Below, piece by piece: positions 12,416-22,153 of a DNA stretch of 64,000 nt. The notes beneath the pieces are model-generated. The model searched no databases. It had not been told where the DNA came from and saw only the letters and a program-made list of their open reading frames with translations. The stretch lies in NCBI GenBank assembly GCA_032622095.1, contig CP136062.1, forward strand, positions 4,216,001 to 4,280,000, written 5' to 3'. Both the position numbers and the translations under genes were made by a program. Position 1 is the stretch's first letter; every line of letters begins with the position of its first letter. Origin of the DNA: Siphonodentalium dalli. Its lineage: Eukaryota > Mollusca > Scaphopoda > Gadilida > Siphonodentaliidae.

Positions 12416-12501
12416 CAGAACGAATCGTGTTATGTTCCAGGTTTTCTGCTGTGATGACTCGCTTTCACATGCCCAAGTTGTACCAGTAACCAAGTTATCC
12501 C
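12416..12501 (+). repeat. Outer copy of a ~86-bp inverted pair
   Basis: The stretch from cagaacgaatcgtgttatg through tttctgctgtgatgactcgc to caagttgtacc is repeated in reverse complement at 18618-18705 in the same arm. The mirror pair in the right arm lies near 44660-44745 and 40735-40810. The pair could be the ends of a 6.3-kb element or two independent copies of a short repeat. Confidence 0.7.
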
Positions 12502-12569
12502 GACAATCTTGCAAACAATCTTCTGATGTATACCGGGTACCGGTATATATAACCATGGTTTATGAAATG

Positions 12570-13000
12570 AATATATCTAGGTTATTAGGCCTGAGCATTG
12601 AGGGGCAAGGGGGGGGGGGGGGTGCAAGGTGCGAATTGAATTATGCAAAATTGTGTTTTTGGTCAGATTCAAGGGGGAGGGGTGCAGTGTTGAAATTTCC
12701 CGAAGTGGACACCCACCGCCCCGTCCCCCCCCCAACACCAATGGAAACCCTCTGGCCACGTCCCTGACCAAACGGTGCCGTAACTCCACTGCAGTGACCA
12801 TCTTGATACCACTGTGGATACCGTATACTACCAGCAATACAATGGTCTTCACCGGGGTATCACCTTGTTTTTCAAGTCAATTACTTTAATTATAGTGGTA
12901 CACTGTACCTCTGTGTGGAACCCCACAACCACGGGGATGTTTGTATGCCAACAATGAAAACTAAAATGGTAATTCCTATCTAGAGGTCACCTCGAGGATC
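12570..13000. other. Intervening arm sequence, no gene recognised
   Basis: It contains a G-run at 12608-12623 and a C-run near 12724. Short open frames on both strands overlap each other and are shadows of these low-complexity tracts. The matching right-arm sequence is at about 44220-44600. Confidence 0.45.
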
Positions 13001-13570
13001 CATATTAAGTTCGATGAAGGGTTGTGGCCTGTAGGGTGTGCCAAAGAATTTAGTGATGCAAAGAGTAAAACACAAGATACCTGCTAGTGGCCATGTATTT
13101 CATCGAAAATTGTTCAAATTCAATCGTTCCCATCTAGAGGTGATCCCAAACAATGAAACATACATGTAGTAATGTACCCTTAAATTTTCAAAACATTTCA
13201 CCAATAATTGTGAGCTTCATGGTGCGCCGATTGATTCAAATTTGAAATCCAGTATGGCTGCTGGTAGCCATGTTTTTTAAACAAAATTCGGAAAAAATGG
13301 GATAGCTGCCATCAAGATGTGACCCTGAAGATCCATACCGGCATGAAGTTTGGTGACGATCAGATGAGAGATGTTACATGTAGGGTGTGCTAAAGGATTT
13401 AGTCAAACAAAGAGTAAAAACAAGATGGCCGTTGGCAGCCATGTTTTTTTACCAGAATTTCGATGGGGTAATCTCTCATTTAGATGTCACTATGGTGAAT
13501 CCATATTATGTTTGGTGACGATCGGATGAGAGATGTTGCGTGTTGCTGTTAGCAGCCATGTACAGGTATT
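13000..13570. repeat. GGCCATG-family repeats, ~3 diverged units
   Basis: Units carry tgtagggtgtgccaaag, gatttagt..tgcaaagagtaaa, a(c)aagatg and ggc(a)gccatgttttt at spacings near 180-190 bp. Only the first part has a right-arm partner (43985-44120), because the right arm is deleted from the base matching 13210 onward. Confidence 0.75.
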
Positions 13571-14269
13571 TTTACCAGAAAATTGAAAACAAAAGTTTGG
13601 CTAAATCTTGTGCTAGGAGCGGGGCATATTTTACCCACAAGTTTTGAATTCTCATTCCAAATGACTTTCTGTCACAATTTCAGTACCGGTTCTCATAATT
13701 TGCTACGGTAATCAGGCATGCTGAAGCAAACTGGGCCAAGACAAAGGGTTGCAGTAGCACATTGCCAAAGCCAAACAACGTAAATTAAGAGGGCTGCAAT
13801 TTATGCTACAGAATAACAGTTCACAATTACAATGAAAATGAACTGAAAACAAATTGCCAATTGCCCCCATACATTCTGGAACACAGTTGAAGTAACTGCG
13901 TCGCAACCGATAGCAAACCCTGTGTACCCATTAGCACATTTTTAAAAACATATACATTGGCCTACCCTTCACTTAACCCCGACGTCCTGAACATTAAATG
14001 ACCCCCAACCGAGGCACCTGGTGTTATATAGTGTTTTGACGACATACATGTAACCCATACTCTTGGGCTCCAAATAAACATGCATGCACCTTTATTATTT
14101 TTGTGGGAAATTTCCTCCACACACAGTGCTTATATGGGTCTGCACAATCATTAATTTTGAGGCTATGAAAATTGAAAAGAGCACAAAGTCAAGATTTCTA
14201 TATGATTCTGATATCAAAATGATGAGCTTATAACTTTATGCATGTACATATTCTAGTATATGGCATACA
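13571..14269. other. No recognised feature
   Basis: AT-rich sequence with one 64-codon minus-strand open frame (13712-13906) that resembles no family I know. No RNA gene or repeat border was seen. Confidence 0.4.
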
Positions 14270-14646
14270 TACCCTGCTTGACAAAACAAGTGTCCACATA
14301 ACCGCTGTACAGTTAGCGTTGCCACCGCGGCTGAAATGCAACTACACCGCAGCTCCATCGACTAAATACAGTTGGGCCGCGGTGTACATGTACTTGCCGT
14401 TCAGCCATGGTGTAGTTGCCGCGGTGTACACTGTACGTTCATTAAACTGAAAAAAGACGATACAAATAGGAAATCTAACCATGGTGCACAGTGTAGTTGC
14501 CTTTCGGCCGCAGGGTACTTGTTGTTGGGCCACAGTGTACTTGCCGTTCGGCCGCGGTGCTAAACTGCAGTTACAAACTCTGACACCGCGGCCGAACGGC
14601 AAATACACCGCGGTGCCAATGGACACTTGTTTTGTCCAGCGGGGTA
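14270..14646. mobile_element. CCGCGG-repeat MITE, copy 1
   Basis: The 377-bp element has 27-bp terminal inverted repeats, taccctgcttgacaaaacaa... on the left and its partner ending at 14646, with two mismatches. Between them about ten copies of an accgcggt-type motif, set in gttgccgttcggccgcggtg-like phrases, occur in both orientations toward the ends. Subterminal arrays of a short palindrome are typical transposase-binding architecture in several DNA transposon groups. No protein is encoded. A related copy is at 18174-18563. Confidence 0.85.
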
Positions 14647-14659
14647 TGGACATTTAATT

Positions 14660-14960
14660 AAAGGTACTCAATCCGATCAGGCCCTCATCAATTACTATTT
14701 CTTTGGCTTCGGGGATAAAAATAATTGATTCGATCATTCGAGTCGAGGAACCAACCTATCAACGCTCAGAGTGATTAGATATCAATTTTTGAAGTTTTGT
14801 TATTTCTATATGTTCTGGCCCAGAAATACGCCGTCAAAAGGATGGTCTCAGTCAAAATTGCAATATTAATACACTTGATTTTAGAGTTATCCATCTTTGT
14901 CTGTTTGAATAAGTTTTTCTGGGGAAATTATTAGTACAAATCTCGAGTGCAATTAGGGCT
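14660..14960. mobile_element. 'tactcaatccgat' element, partial copy
   Basis: It starts aaaggtactcaatccgatca and contains ttggcttcgggg and ttcgagtcgaggaacc. The far inverted end is not recognisable, so the copy is truncated or badly decayed. It sits only about 13 bp after the MITE at 14270-14646. Confidence 0.65.
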
Positions 14961-15338
14961 CTACAAATTGGCAATTTACCACAAAAAATCGGAATACGAT
15001 ATCAAATCGGGCTGCCTATGTCAACATGAATAGCAAACAGTCAGTCCAGATTTTATTATTATACTGCCTCGGGAACTTTCAGTGTACCATACACGTACAT
15101 GCACTATTGTAGGCCTAATTTGTTGGCAGAAAATAGCATCACATCTGCAATTCTACTTATCCTGTTGTTTTAGTTATATATACATTTCATTTCAGTTTTA
15201 TTAACTCAAGTAAAATATTTCTAAGTATATATATGTGTATGCGCAAAAATAGTTAATACTATTACCAGTATCAAGTTTGCAGTTACATATTATCATTTCC
15301 AGCAATAATCACTTAAAATAATTAAGTCAAGTACAGCT
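14961..15338. other. No recognised feature
   Basis: AT-rich sequence with no open frame of note, no RNA gene and no repeat I can define. Confidence 0.35.
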
Positions 15339-16376
15339 ATGCTCTAATTAATCGACCCATTTAACGAGGTTATGGGCCGGTCATGACCGCGTCATACCGC
15401 CACTACACCGCGGTCATGCGGTAGTACACCGCGGCCATGCGGTAGTACACCGCGGTCATACGGTAGTACACCGTGGCCATGTGGTAGTACACCGCGGTCA
15501 TGCGGTAGTACACCGCGGTCATACGGTAATACACCGCAATGCGCGGTGACACGCGGTATCTGACCGCGGTCATGTTGGAAGTCCACCGCGGTAATCTAGA
15601 CCGTACCGGCGTACACCGCGGTAGTAATTTCCGCGACCGCCTTACACCGCGGTCATTCCCCGTGTCAACCGCGTTCGAATAATCTGCCGATAAAAATCTG
15701 CTTTTTCTTTTTCTTTTGGAAGACTCAAGGTAAGAATTTCGATCTGTCTTGTTCAGGTTGGCCTATAATTTGCGTCAATATATTAAGAAACTGCCTTACA
15801 TTCATTCCTCGCGCCAAACTAAATTTATTTTAAAGTACTGACGTCTTCAATGGTTGACGTCCCCACGTAATTCCTTGAGCAAAATGATTTTTGTGTCGGT
15901 GAAATGTGCACATGGCGATCGCATAATTATCTTGCTCAAACCGAAAAGCCATTTTAATTCTTAATCGCGCACGCCTTATCCATATACCATATCACGAATA
16001 AACAAACGCTCTTTATTTGGCACGCTTAAGGAAATCGGGACCGTGGTAAATTAGAACCGATTTATTTTCAATTTCAGATTAATATTTTCCATGCGCAATA
16101 TGTCAGTCTATTGTCCGATAACTTACAATGCTCAGTTGCGATACGGACGCTAGGTTTTACTGTGGTTTAAACTTACACAGCGGTAGTGGCACCAAAAACT
16201 CAACCGCGACCACGCGGTTGCCCGCGTTTTCAATACCGCGGCTGACCGCGTTATTACACCGCGGTCAGGCGGTATTACACCGCGGTCAGGCGGTATTACA
16301 CCGCAATCAGGCGGTATTACACCGCGGTCATACCGCATGTCAACCTCGTTAAGGAGGGTCGATTAATTAGAGCATA
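15339..16376. mobile_element. CCGCGG-repeat TIR element, ~1.04 kb, left-arm copy
   Basis: The ends are inverted over about 34 bp: tatgctctaattaatcgacc...aacgaggtt at 15339 and its complement at 16342-16376. Just inside each end lies a tandem of about 20-21-bp units, acaccgcggtcatgcggtag on the left (15390-15660) and caccgcggtcaggcggtatt on the right (16235-16335), pointing at each other. The central 0.5 kb has no open frame with a known domain. The SacII-type palindrome ccgcgg is shared with the unrelated-ended MITE at 14270. The right-arm copy (43273-43929) is cut off. Confidence 0.88.
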
Positions 16377-16419
16377 CAATGTAGCTCTACTTCATATAAT
16401 GAAAGTGTCAATGACACTG

Positions 16420-18037
16420 TACCTCAACTTGTAAAGGGAATAATTTAATGTGGAGCGATTAGGGGTGCGGAAAGTTGAAATGTCTAAGTAATACTAGATT
16501 ATCAACATGAAGACATACATATACCGGTACATGTATACCGGTATATAAAAAAGTTAAATCCAAGATGGTTACAGATATAAAATCCAGGTGGCTATGTTTT
16601 CCAATAAAATTTAAAAACATTTGATAGCTTCCATCTAGTAAGATCAATATCAAGATTAATATGAAGTCTGGAGATGATCGGATGAGGGCAGTGGACTGTA
16701 GGGTGTGCCAAAGGATTTAGTCATGCAAAGAGTAATAAAATCCAAGATGGCTGCCAGTGGAAAGAGTTTAAGACCAAATGAACCTAAAATGACTTGTTAT
16801 CTACATGCCAATGTCAACAGCCATGACAAATTTCATGATGATCCGATTAAAGGTACGACCGGTAGCCCATGCTAAAGGATTTAGTCATACAAAGAGTAAA
16901 ATCAAAGATGCCTGCTGGCGGCCATGTTTTTTGACCGAACGACCCCAAAATGACTCGTTCCCATCTACATGTTATTATCAACATTCATGACAAATTTTAT
17001 GATGATCAGACTAAAGGTACGACCTGTACCCGTGCTAAAGGATTTAGTCATACAAAGAGTAAAATCAAAGATGCCTGCTGGCGGCCATGTTTTTGGGCCA
17101 ATTGCCCCAAAATTACCCCATGACAAATTTAATGATGACCAGACTAACAGTAGCCCGTGCTAATGGATTGAATTTTTAAATCAAAGATGGCTGCCAGCGG
17201 CCATGTTTTTTGGTCGAACGACTCCAAAATTACTCGTTCCCATCTACATGTCAATATTAACACCCATGACAAATTTAATGATGACCAGTCTAAAGCTACG
17301 ATCTGTAGCCCGTGCTAAAAGATTTAGTCATCCAAAGAGTAAAATCCAAGATGGCTGCTGGCGGCCATGTTTTTTGGCCAAATGATCCCAAAATGATTCG
17401 TTCCCATCTACATGTCATTATTAACATTCATGACAAATGTTATGATGATCCGACCAAAGGTACGACCTGTAGCCCGTGCCAAAGGATTTAGTCACGCAAA
17501 GAGTAAAATCCAAGATAGCCAGCTGAGATAGCTGCCAGCGGCCATGTTTTTTCGCCGAATGACCCCAAAAGTACTCGTTTCCCATCTACATGTAAATATT
17601 AACATCCATGACAAATTTCACGATGATCCGACCAAAGGTACAACCTGTAGGGCGTGCCAAAGAATTTAGTCATGCAAAGAGTAAAATCCAAGATGGCTGT
17701 CGACGGCCATGTTTTTTGGTCGAATGACCCCAAAATTACTCGTTCCCATCTACATGTCAATATTAACATCCATGACAAATTTCATGATGATCAGACGAAC
17801 AGTACGACCTGTAGACCGTTCTAATGGATTGAATATTGAAATCCACTGGTGGCCATGTTGTTTTTTCCAAATGAATCGTTCCGGTCTAAATGTTGATGTC
17901 AACAGCTATGTGAAATTTCATAATGATCTGACCAAAGGTACGTTCTGTATTGTTGACGAATTAGGCACACACGCATACATGTACACACAGACAAAGCCAT
18001 GGCAATAGCTCAAACTTTACAAAGTAAAGTTGACCTA
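16420..18037 (-). mobile_element. GGCCATG-array element, left-arm copy
   Basis: About eight tandem units of roughly 115-185 bp share ggccatgttttttgg, gaccccaaaa.tactcgttc, catctacatgtca, tgacaaatttcatgatgatc, cgacctgtag and ggatttagtcatgcaaagag. The array is bracketed by tacctcaactt at 16420 and the inverted aagttgaccta ending at 18037. The bracketing suggests a mobile unit carrying internal tandem repeats rather than free satellite. The small plus-strand frames (for example 17709-18008) are repeat products with no known domain. Sister copies are at 25872-27079 and 41392-43230. Confidence 0.8.
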
Positions 18038-18173
18038 ATAATGTGGGCGGTGTAAGGCAGCGTTTGTTTGCATATGGTATCTTGGTGTTGATGATTAACG
18101 GAAATACCATACAGCACTAGTCTCCCAGATACCTCGGGTTTATGTACCATAAGCTTTCTCACCAAGCTTTTTC

Positions 18174-18563
18174 TCTGCTGGGTAAAACAAGTGTCCCACT
18201 TAACCACGGTGTGGTTATCATTGCCACCGCGGCCGAAAGGCAAATACATCGCGGCTCCACCGGCTAATACAGTTGGGCCGCGGTGTATTTGCCATTCGGC
18301 CATGGTGTAGTTACCGCTGTGTACATTCATTAAACTGAAAAAAGACAATACAAACCAGAAATCTAACCACGGTGTACATGCCATGCGGCCCCGTTGTAGT
18401 TGCTTTTCGGCCATGGTGTACATGTGTACATGTACTTGACGTTTGGCCGCGGTGTACTTGCTGCTCAGCCGCGGTGCTCAACTGCAGTTACAAACTCTGA
18501 CACCGTGGTCGAACGGCAAATACACCGCGGTGCCAATGGACACTTGTTTTGTCCAGCAGGGTA
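18174..18563. mobile_element. CCGCGG-repeat MITE, copy 2 (left arm)
   Basis: The ends match those of 14270-14646: ctgggtaaaacaagtgtcc on the left, and cacttgttttgtccagcagg toward the right end at 18563. Inside, accgcggt motifs alternate with variants such as accacggt and ccatggtg, set in gccgttcggcc-like phrases. The right-arm mirror is 40864-41257. No protein is encoded. Confidence 0.85.
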
Positions 18564-18617
18564 CATCAGCCAGGGCAACCCAGAAGTTAACGGTCTAACC
18601 TGGGCTTCCTAGATGGT

Positions 18618-18705
18618 AGGGACAACTTGGTTAGTGGGTACAACTTGGGCATGTGAAAGCAAGTCATCACAGCAGAAAACCTGGAACATAACACGATTCG
18701 TTCTG
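18618..18705 (-). repeat. Inner copy of the ~86-bp inverted pair
   Basis: Reverse complement of 12416-12501 with few changes, including the shared tgctgtgatgac, gctttcacatgcccaag and gaatcgtgttatgttcc phrases. It lies 55 bp beyond the end of MITE copy 2. Confidence 0.7.
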
Positions 18706-19270
18706 ACTTAACCCGAGGTCAGCCAATAATAGAATGTTTGCGTCATGTGAGTGTTTAGTGATTTATATAGCCACACAATGTTGACCGAAACCTTGCTTGA
18801 GTCTTGACAGTTAGTTTTGCAAATGTTCGTATACTAATATTATATCACGACATACATGTACTGTCCATACTGAAGTATTGCATTATTATGTATTTTTCGC
18901 AACATTACATTTTCTACCTGGTTTTTAGGCACGTCATTGAAATTTGCATGCATCTTTTTTTTATCTCGATTCCATCATTTCCTAATTTCGGATGATTGGT
19001 TGGTGATTATCACAATACGCCAGGGGTAGGTGAACACTGTGCATGCATGCATACTGTACTAGTAACTAATACTAACTATCACAAGTATAACATACTGTGG
19101 GAACAACTTAGTGTATGTTCAGACGACCAAGATACAATCGTAAGTGGAGGAATAGTTTGTTCAGACGAATGCAATCTCATCGTACATTATGATAGCATAT
19201 GTTGTTCTATAGAATGTGATTGACTACCCTACGACCATTGCCAGCTACGATTTTTACGTACACACGGCTG

Positions 19271-20196
19271 TCGGCCTGTAACGATATGCTTGGTCACGAT
19301 ACAATTTTATCCCACGAGTAAATAGCTATTCAACACTCCAAATTTGCACAACTCTCAGGTTGAGTTTTAATGATAGTTTTTCTAATATTACTGTGGACTT
19401 TCATAATTGTTTAGTTATATGTGTATTGTAGTATGTAGTAATGTAGTATGCTCGTACACATCCGGATATACCAGTACAACATAACATATTGATACTGAAC
19501 ACGGTAAAAGAGTTGAATAGTTTCTCACTCATCTGTTTATATATCATATAATCACAACAGCTGGCTGAGAATGATGTCGTTTCAAATGGTGTGACATGTT
19601 GGTCGTAACACCAGTCTTGTAAGAGGTTGCCGTCGAACATAATTTGCAGATCGTTTTAGTTCTGTCTGTCTTAATGCATGGCTTTCCATCCTCAAAGGGT
19701 TACGTCACAAAACCGAAATACTGCCAGATTTTCTACCTGTAGGCCGGGATTGACAAGTTTTAAGCTTTCTTGAGCAGACATCTTTCCACGGCCCACGTGT
19801 TGTTGTTTTGCGAAGACGATATATCCAATATACTAGTATTTGATTGATTGAAATCACAGCAGTTCATCAAATGAAACAAATCAGAGCATGGCTTACAGTC
19901 TGAGGCTAGGTTACGGAGGTCAGTCATATCACTTCCGCCAACGTTTGTGTCAAAGGTCAAAGTGCGAGCTCACGGTAACAAACGAAATTTACAGATTTAC
20001 TTCCAATAAAACTTCGTAAGCATTCACAGCTTACGGAAACGAACGAGGAGTCCCGATTTACTTCGGATGGTAACTGCATAATACGGAAGCGGAACTGTAT
20101 CGTAGTGTATCGAAAGTACAGACAAATGAATCGCGTATAGAATCATGAATGACGAATAGCGATAAATCGAAATCACGATGAATCGTTACAGGCCGA
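19271..20196 (-). mobile_element. hAT-type transposon relic, left-arm copy
   Basis: Terminal inverted repeats tcggcctgtaacgat (15 bp, identical at both ends) are flanked by 8-bp duplications, cacggctg and tacggctg (7 of 8 match). An 8-bp target duplication is the hallmark of the hAT superfamily. Subterminal gattcatcg/cgatacaat words repeat near both ends. The 926-bp copy contains only the N-terminal part of a transposase gene, broken, on the minus strand. Confidence 0.88.
19401..19781 (-). pseudogene. hAT transposase N-terminus with BED zinc finger, broken
   Basis: Read from the ATG at 19781 downward, the frame gives the WQYFGF motif, then an in-frame TAA, then ICKLC...GVTTNM...HHLKRHH. That is the CX2C...HX3-4H pattern of a BED zinc finger at the start of hAT transposases, the DNA-binding domain that contacts element ends. 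A 4-bp deletion right after the finger, relative to the right-arm copy, shifts the frame. The RNase H-like catalytic core and dimerisation domain are absent. Non-functional. Confidence 0.8.
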
Positions 20197-20396
20197 TACG
20201 GCTGCGATTACATCGCAAGTGGAGGTAACCAAGGATATCCATATTTCGCATCTAAAATCAAATAGCGCTTGATATCAATTTATGACCAACGATTTTGATG
20301 TTAGCATGCGCAATCGAGCTACCGGTTACTTCCTGCGACGGAAATCTTTCCGCTTACGATTGTATCGTGGTCGTCTGAACGTAAACTTATCAATTT

Positions 20397-20519
20397 CATG
20401 CATTATTGCATAATATTTTTAAACATAACTTATTTAACATCTTCGATTTGCTTTAAATTTAATTTATTTTCATGAAAATGAATAATATGGTTGTAAATAT
20501 AGAAGGCAGATGACTCTTC
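20397..20519. other. Arm sequence between the TIR element and the 5S-like module
   Basis: A short AT-rich stretch with no recognised element. It is mirrored at about 38880-39005. Confidence 0.4.
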
Positions 20520-20559
20520 TACCCGAGAGGTCTAGATTTCTTGGACACGGTCGTTAGAC

Positions 20560-20645
20560 GCAACGTCAAGCTCGGTTAGTCTTTGGATGGTTGACTGGGT
20601 TGGGTTTCCGGGTGATGCCAATGTTCGGTGCAACTTACGCACTTC
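20560..20645 (+). pseudogene. 5S rRNA-like module, diverged copy
   Basis: The phrases caagctcggttagtctttgg, atggttgactgggttgggtt and ccgggtgatgcca follow the order of the 3' half of animal 5S rRNA (box C region, TGGATGGGAGACC, and the terminal GGGTGCTG). The 5' half is not recognisable. It lies about 155 bp upstream of a better copy at 20715-20815, so the two form a tandem pair. Confidence 0.55.
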
Positions 20646-20714
20646 TCACTCGCTCATCCTGTTACACTGGGGGCTCGTCTGGCCATTAGAGGACTGTCAT
20701 GATACAACCTCCAG

Positions 20715-20815
20715 GTCTCAGCCATTATATGCTTTGTCTGATCACCGAGGTTAAGTAACGTCAAGCTCGGTTAGTCCTTGGCTGGGTGACCGGCTTGGAA
20801 TTATGGTGCTGCTAC
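20715..20815 (+). pseudogene. 5S rRNA-derived sequence at the palindrome's inner edge (left)
   Basis: The sequence tracks 5S rRNA: gtctcagccat, then gtctgatcaccgaggttaag, gctcggttagtccttgg, tgggtgaccggcttggaatt and ggtgctgctac. The internal promoter region (box A, intermediate element and box C) is partly conserved, but about 20 nt of the 5' domain are missing and several paired positions are lost. It is therefore a 5S pseudogene or the head of a 5S-derived SINE, not a working 5S gene. It ends 67 bp before the arm/spacer junction. The right-arm copy is at 38555-38670, minus strand. Confidence 0.7.
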
Positions 20816-20882
20816 ATTTCGGTGCGACTCCATCACTTCTTGCTCTCATTCTGTTACGGTAGTGTACGTTACACTGTACAAT

Positions 20883-21453
20883 CGTCATGCTATTTTGCAT
20901 GTTTTTAAATAATACTTGATTCATACATGTACATGTATCTGTCATGTAATTCAGCAAGCGAAACATTAAATTGTATTTGAAAAAGCTATTTTTTGCGGTC
21001 ATTTGTGAAATAACCATGGCATTTTTTTTTATTTCAATTCAAGCTCGAAGATTGGTGTCACTGTCGCTAATGGGATCGTTTGTCGTAACGTTTTATACAT
21101 AAATGCACACCGTGTGCCTTTATGTACATACCGGTAAATGCACACCAGTCTCAGTCGGCGCGAGATTGAAACGTTACCGTAAATAATTGCCGTCTGCTTC
21201 AATTCATAACTATTTTTCTTCCGAAGTTCTGATAATCATAAAGGCATTCTTTTATCACAATTATCGAAACTTCAATAAGATTGGTCATCGGTCTCATATT
21301 TTTCTTACCATTAAACACGGACGGAAAGAACTGCGTGGTTGTTTGGTCGATGAACGGAAGAAAATAAACTTACAAAAAATATCAAAACGTGTGCATCTAT
21401 GTATAAAACATTACGACAACGACCCCATTACACTACATTAGCGTCACTGTCAT
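20883..21453. other. No recognised feature
   Basis: The first 570 bp of the spacer hold an 84-codon plus-strand frame (21187-21441) with no known domain. No RNA gene or repeat border was seen. Confidence 0.35.
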
Positions 21454-21967
21454 CAGGTCAGGCACATCCTGAATTCCACTATTATAGTGATATTTGACTA
21501 TAACATATTCATGTTTCCTTTATTTGTGTCGGGAATAGAAGACGGCGCATACCAGTGCACAGCCAAATGTCACTCATAACAATATCGCAGTGAATGAACA
21601 GCTTTCCGACAAAATTCGTTGTGCAATCTTTTGCGCCAGCTTTGATATTCAATAATATTATACTATTTCTAATATATCCCGTTCTAAATGACAATAGCAG
21701 GATAACTCAATCGCTCCTTCATACCAATATTTCAACTAATTACATGCTAATTGAGTTGCTTATCGTGTGCCGTCATGATTAATAATTCTCCTGGACAAAC
21801 TATGTGCATGGTATCGAGTTAGTGCGATTTGATTTTGAATAATATGTGTGGGAAAAATGATTTTGGATTATCCCTCTTTTATCAAATTAACAAAACGGTA
21901 ATGGTCAAATACCACTATAATAGTGTAATATCGCTATAATAGTGGAATTCGGGATGTGCCTGACCTG
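21454..21967. mobile_element. TIR element, 514 bp, single copy in window
   Basis: The left end caggtcaggcacatcctgaa and the right end (complement of caggtcaggcacatcccgaa) form inverted repeats of about 41 bp with two or three mismatches. They continue into ccactattatag. The interior has only short frames with no transposase motif. This fits a non-autonomous DNA transposon; the superfamily is unknown. The ends are well matched, so the copy may be fairly young. Confidence 0.85.
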
Positions 21968-22123
21968 GTCATTGTGCGTTTTTGTTTTTATTTGGTTTTG
22001 TCTGCAATATTTCGCCAGTCAGTGTCGACTTTGGCTTTAAGAAATCTATTCTTAGAATGGATTTCATAAATATGTACACATTGCTTACCTCAGTTGTGTT
22101 CATAATCGTAGGTGTTGAGTTAT

Positions 22124-22153
22124 TATACTTCCATATTTTAATATGGAAGTATA
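22124..22153. repeat. 13-bp inverted repeat with 4-nt loop
   Basis: tatacttccatat and its exact complement are separated by ttta. The phrase atggaagtat also occurs near 27320, beside another inverted aacttcc..ggaagtt. It may be an element terminus, but no partner end was found. Confidence 0.6.

Larger units (their letters stand above)
13210..15784. other. Segment present in the left arm only (2575 bp)
   Basis: The right arm joins the equivalents of 13209 and 15785 directly (at about 43928-43933), with the trinucleotide att shared at both breakpoints. The missing piece would remove one end of the TIR element at 15339-16376 and leave its other half in place. Loss from the right arm therefore explains the pattern better than insertion into the left. 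The block holds GGCCATG units, a CCGCGG element, a partial tactcaatcc element and unremarkable sequence. Confidence 0.85.
19116..20380. mobile_element. Outer TIR element interrupted by a hAT copy (left arm)
   Basis: Inverted ends of about 32 bp, gttcagacgaccaagataca at 19116 and the complement ending gtcgtctgaac at 20380, bound 1265 bp. Removing the nested hAT (19271-20196 plus one target duplication) leaves roughly 0.33 kb, a MITE-sized element. I could not define its own target-site duplication, so the superfamily is open. The right-arm copy spans about 39006-40337. Confidence 0.75.
9006..20882 (+). repeat. Left arm of a giant inverted repeat
   Basis: This 11,877-bp arm is the reverse complement of 38482-48330. 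The outer edge is shared at taatatgatgatacg (9006 on the left, ending at 48330 on the right). The inner edge is shared at tgtacaat (left, ending at 20882) and attgtaca (right, from 38482). All landmark elements recur in mirror order with small substitutions and indels. The left arm holds 2575 bp (13210-15784) absent from the right. It could be an inverted segmental duplication, ends of a very large element, or a fold-back assembly of two haplotypes. Confidence 0.95.

Noticed and set aside
20715-20815. Functional 5S rRNA gene
   Set aside because: Shorter than 5S, with lost 5' domain, altered internal promoter and no T-run terminator directly after it.
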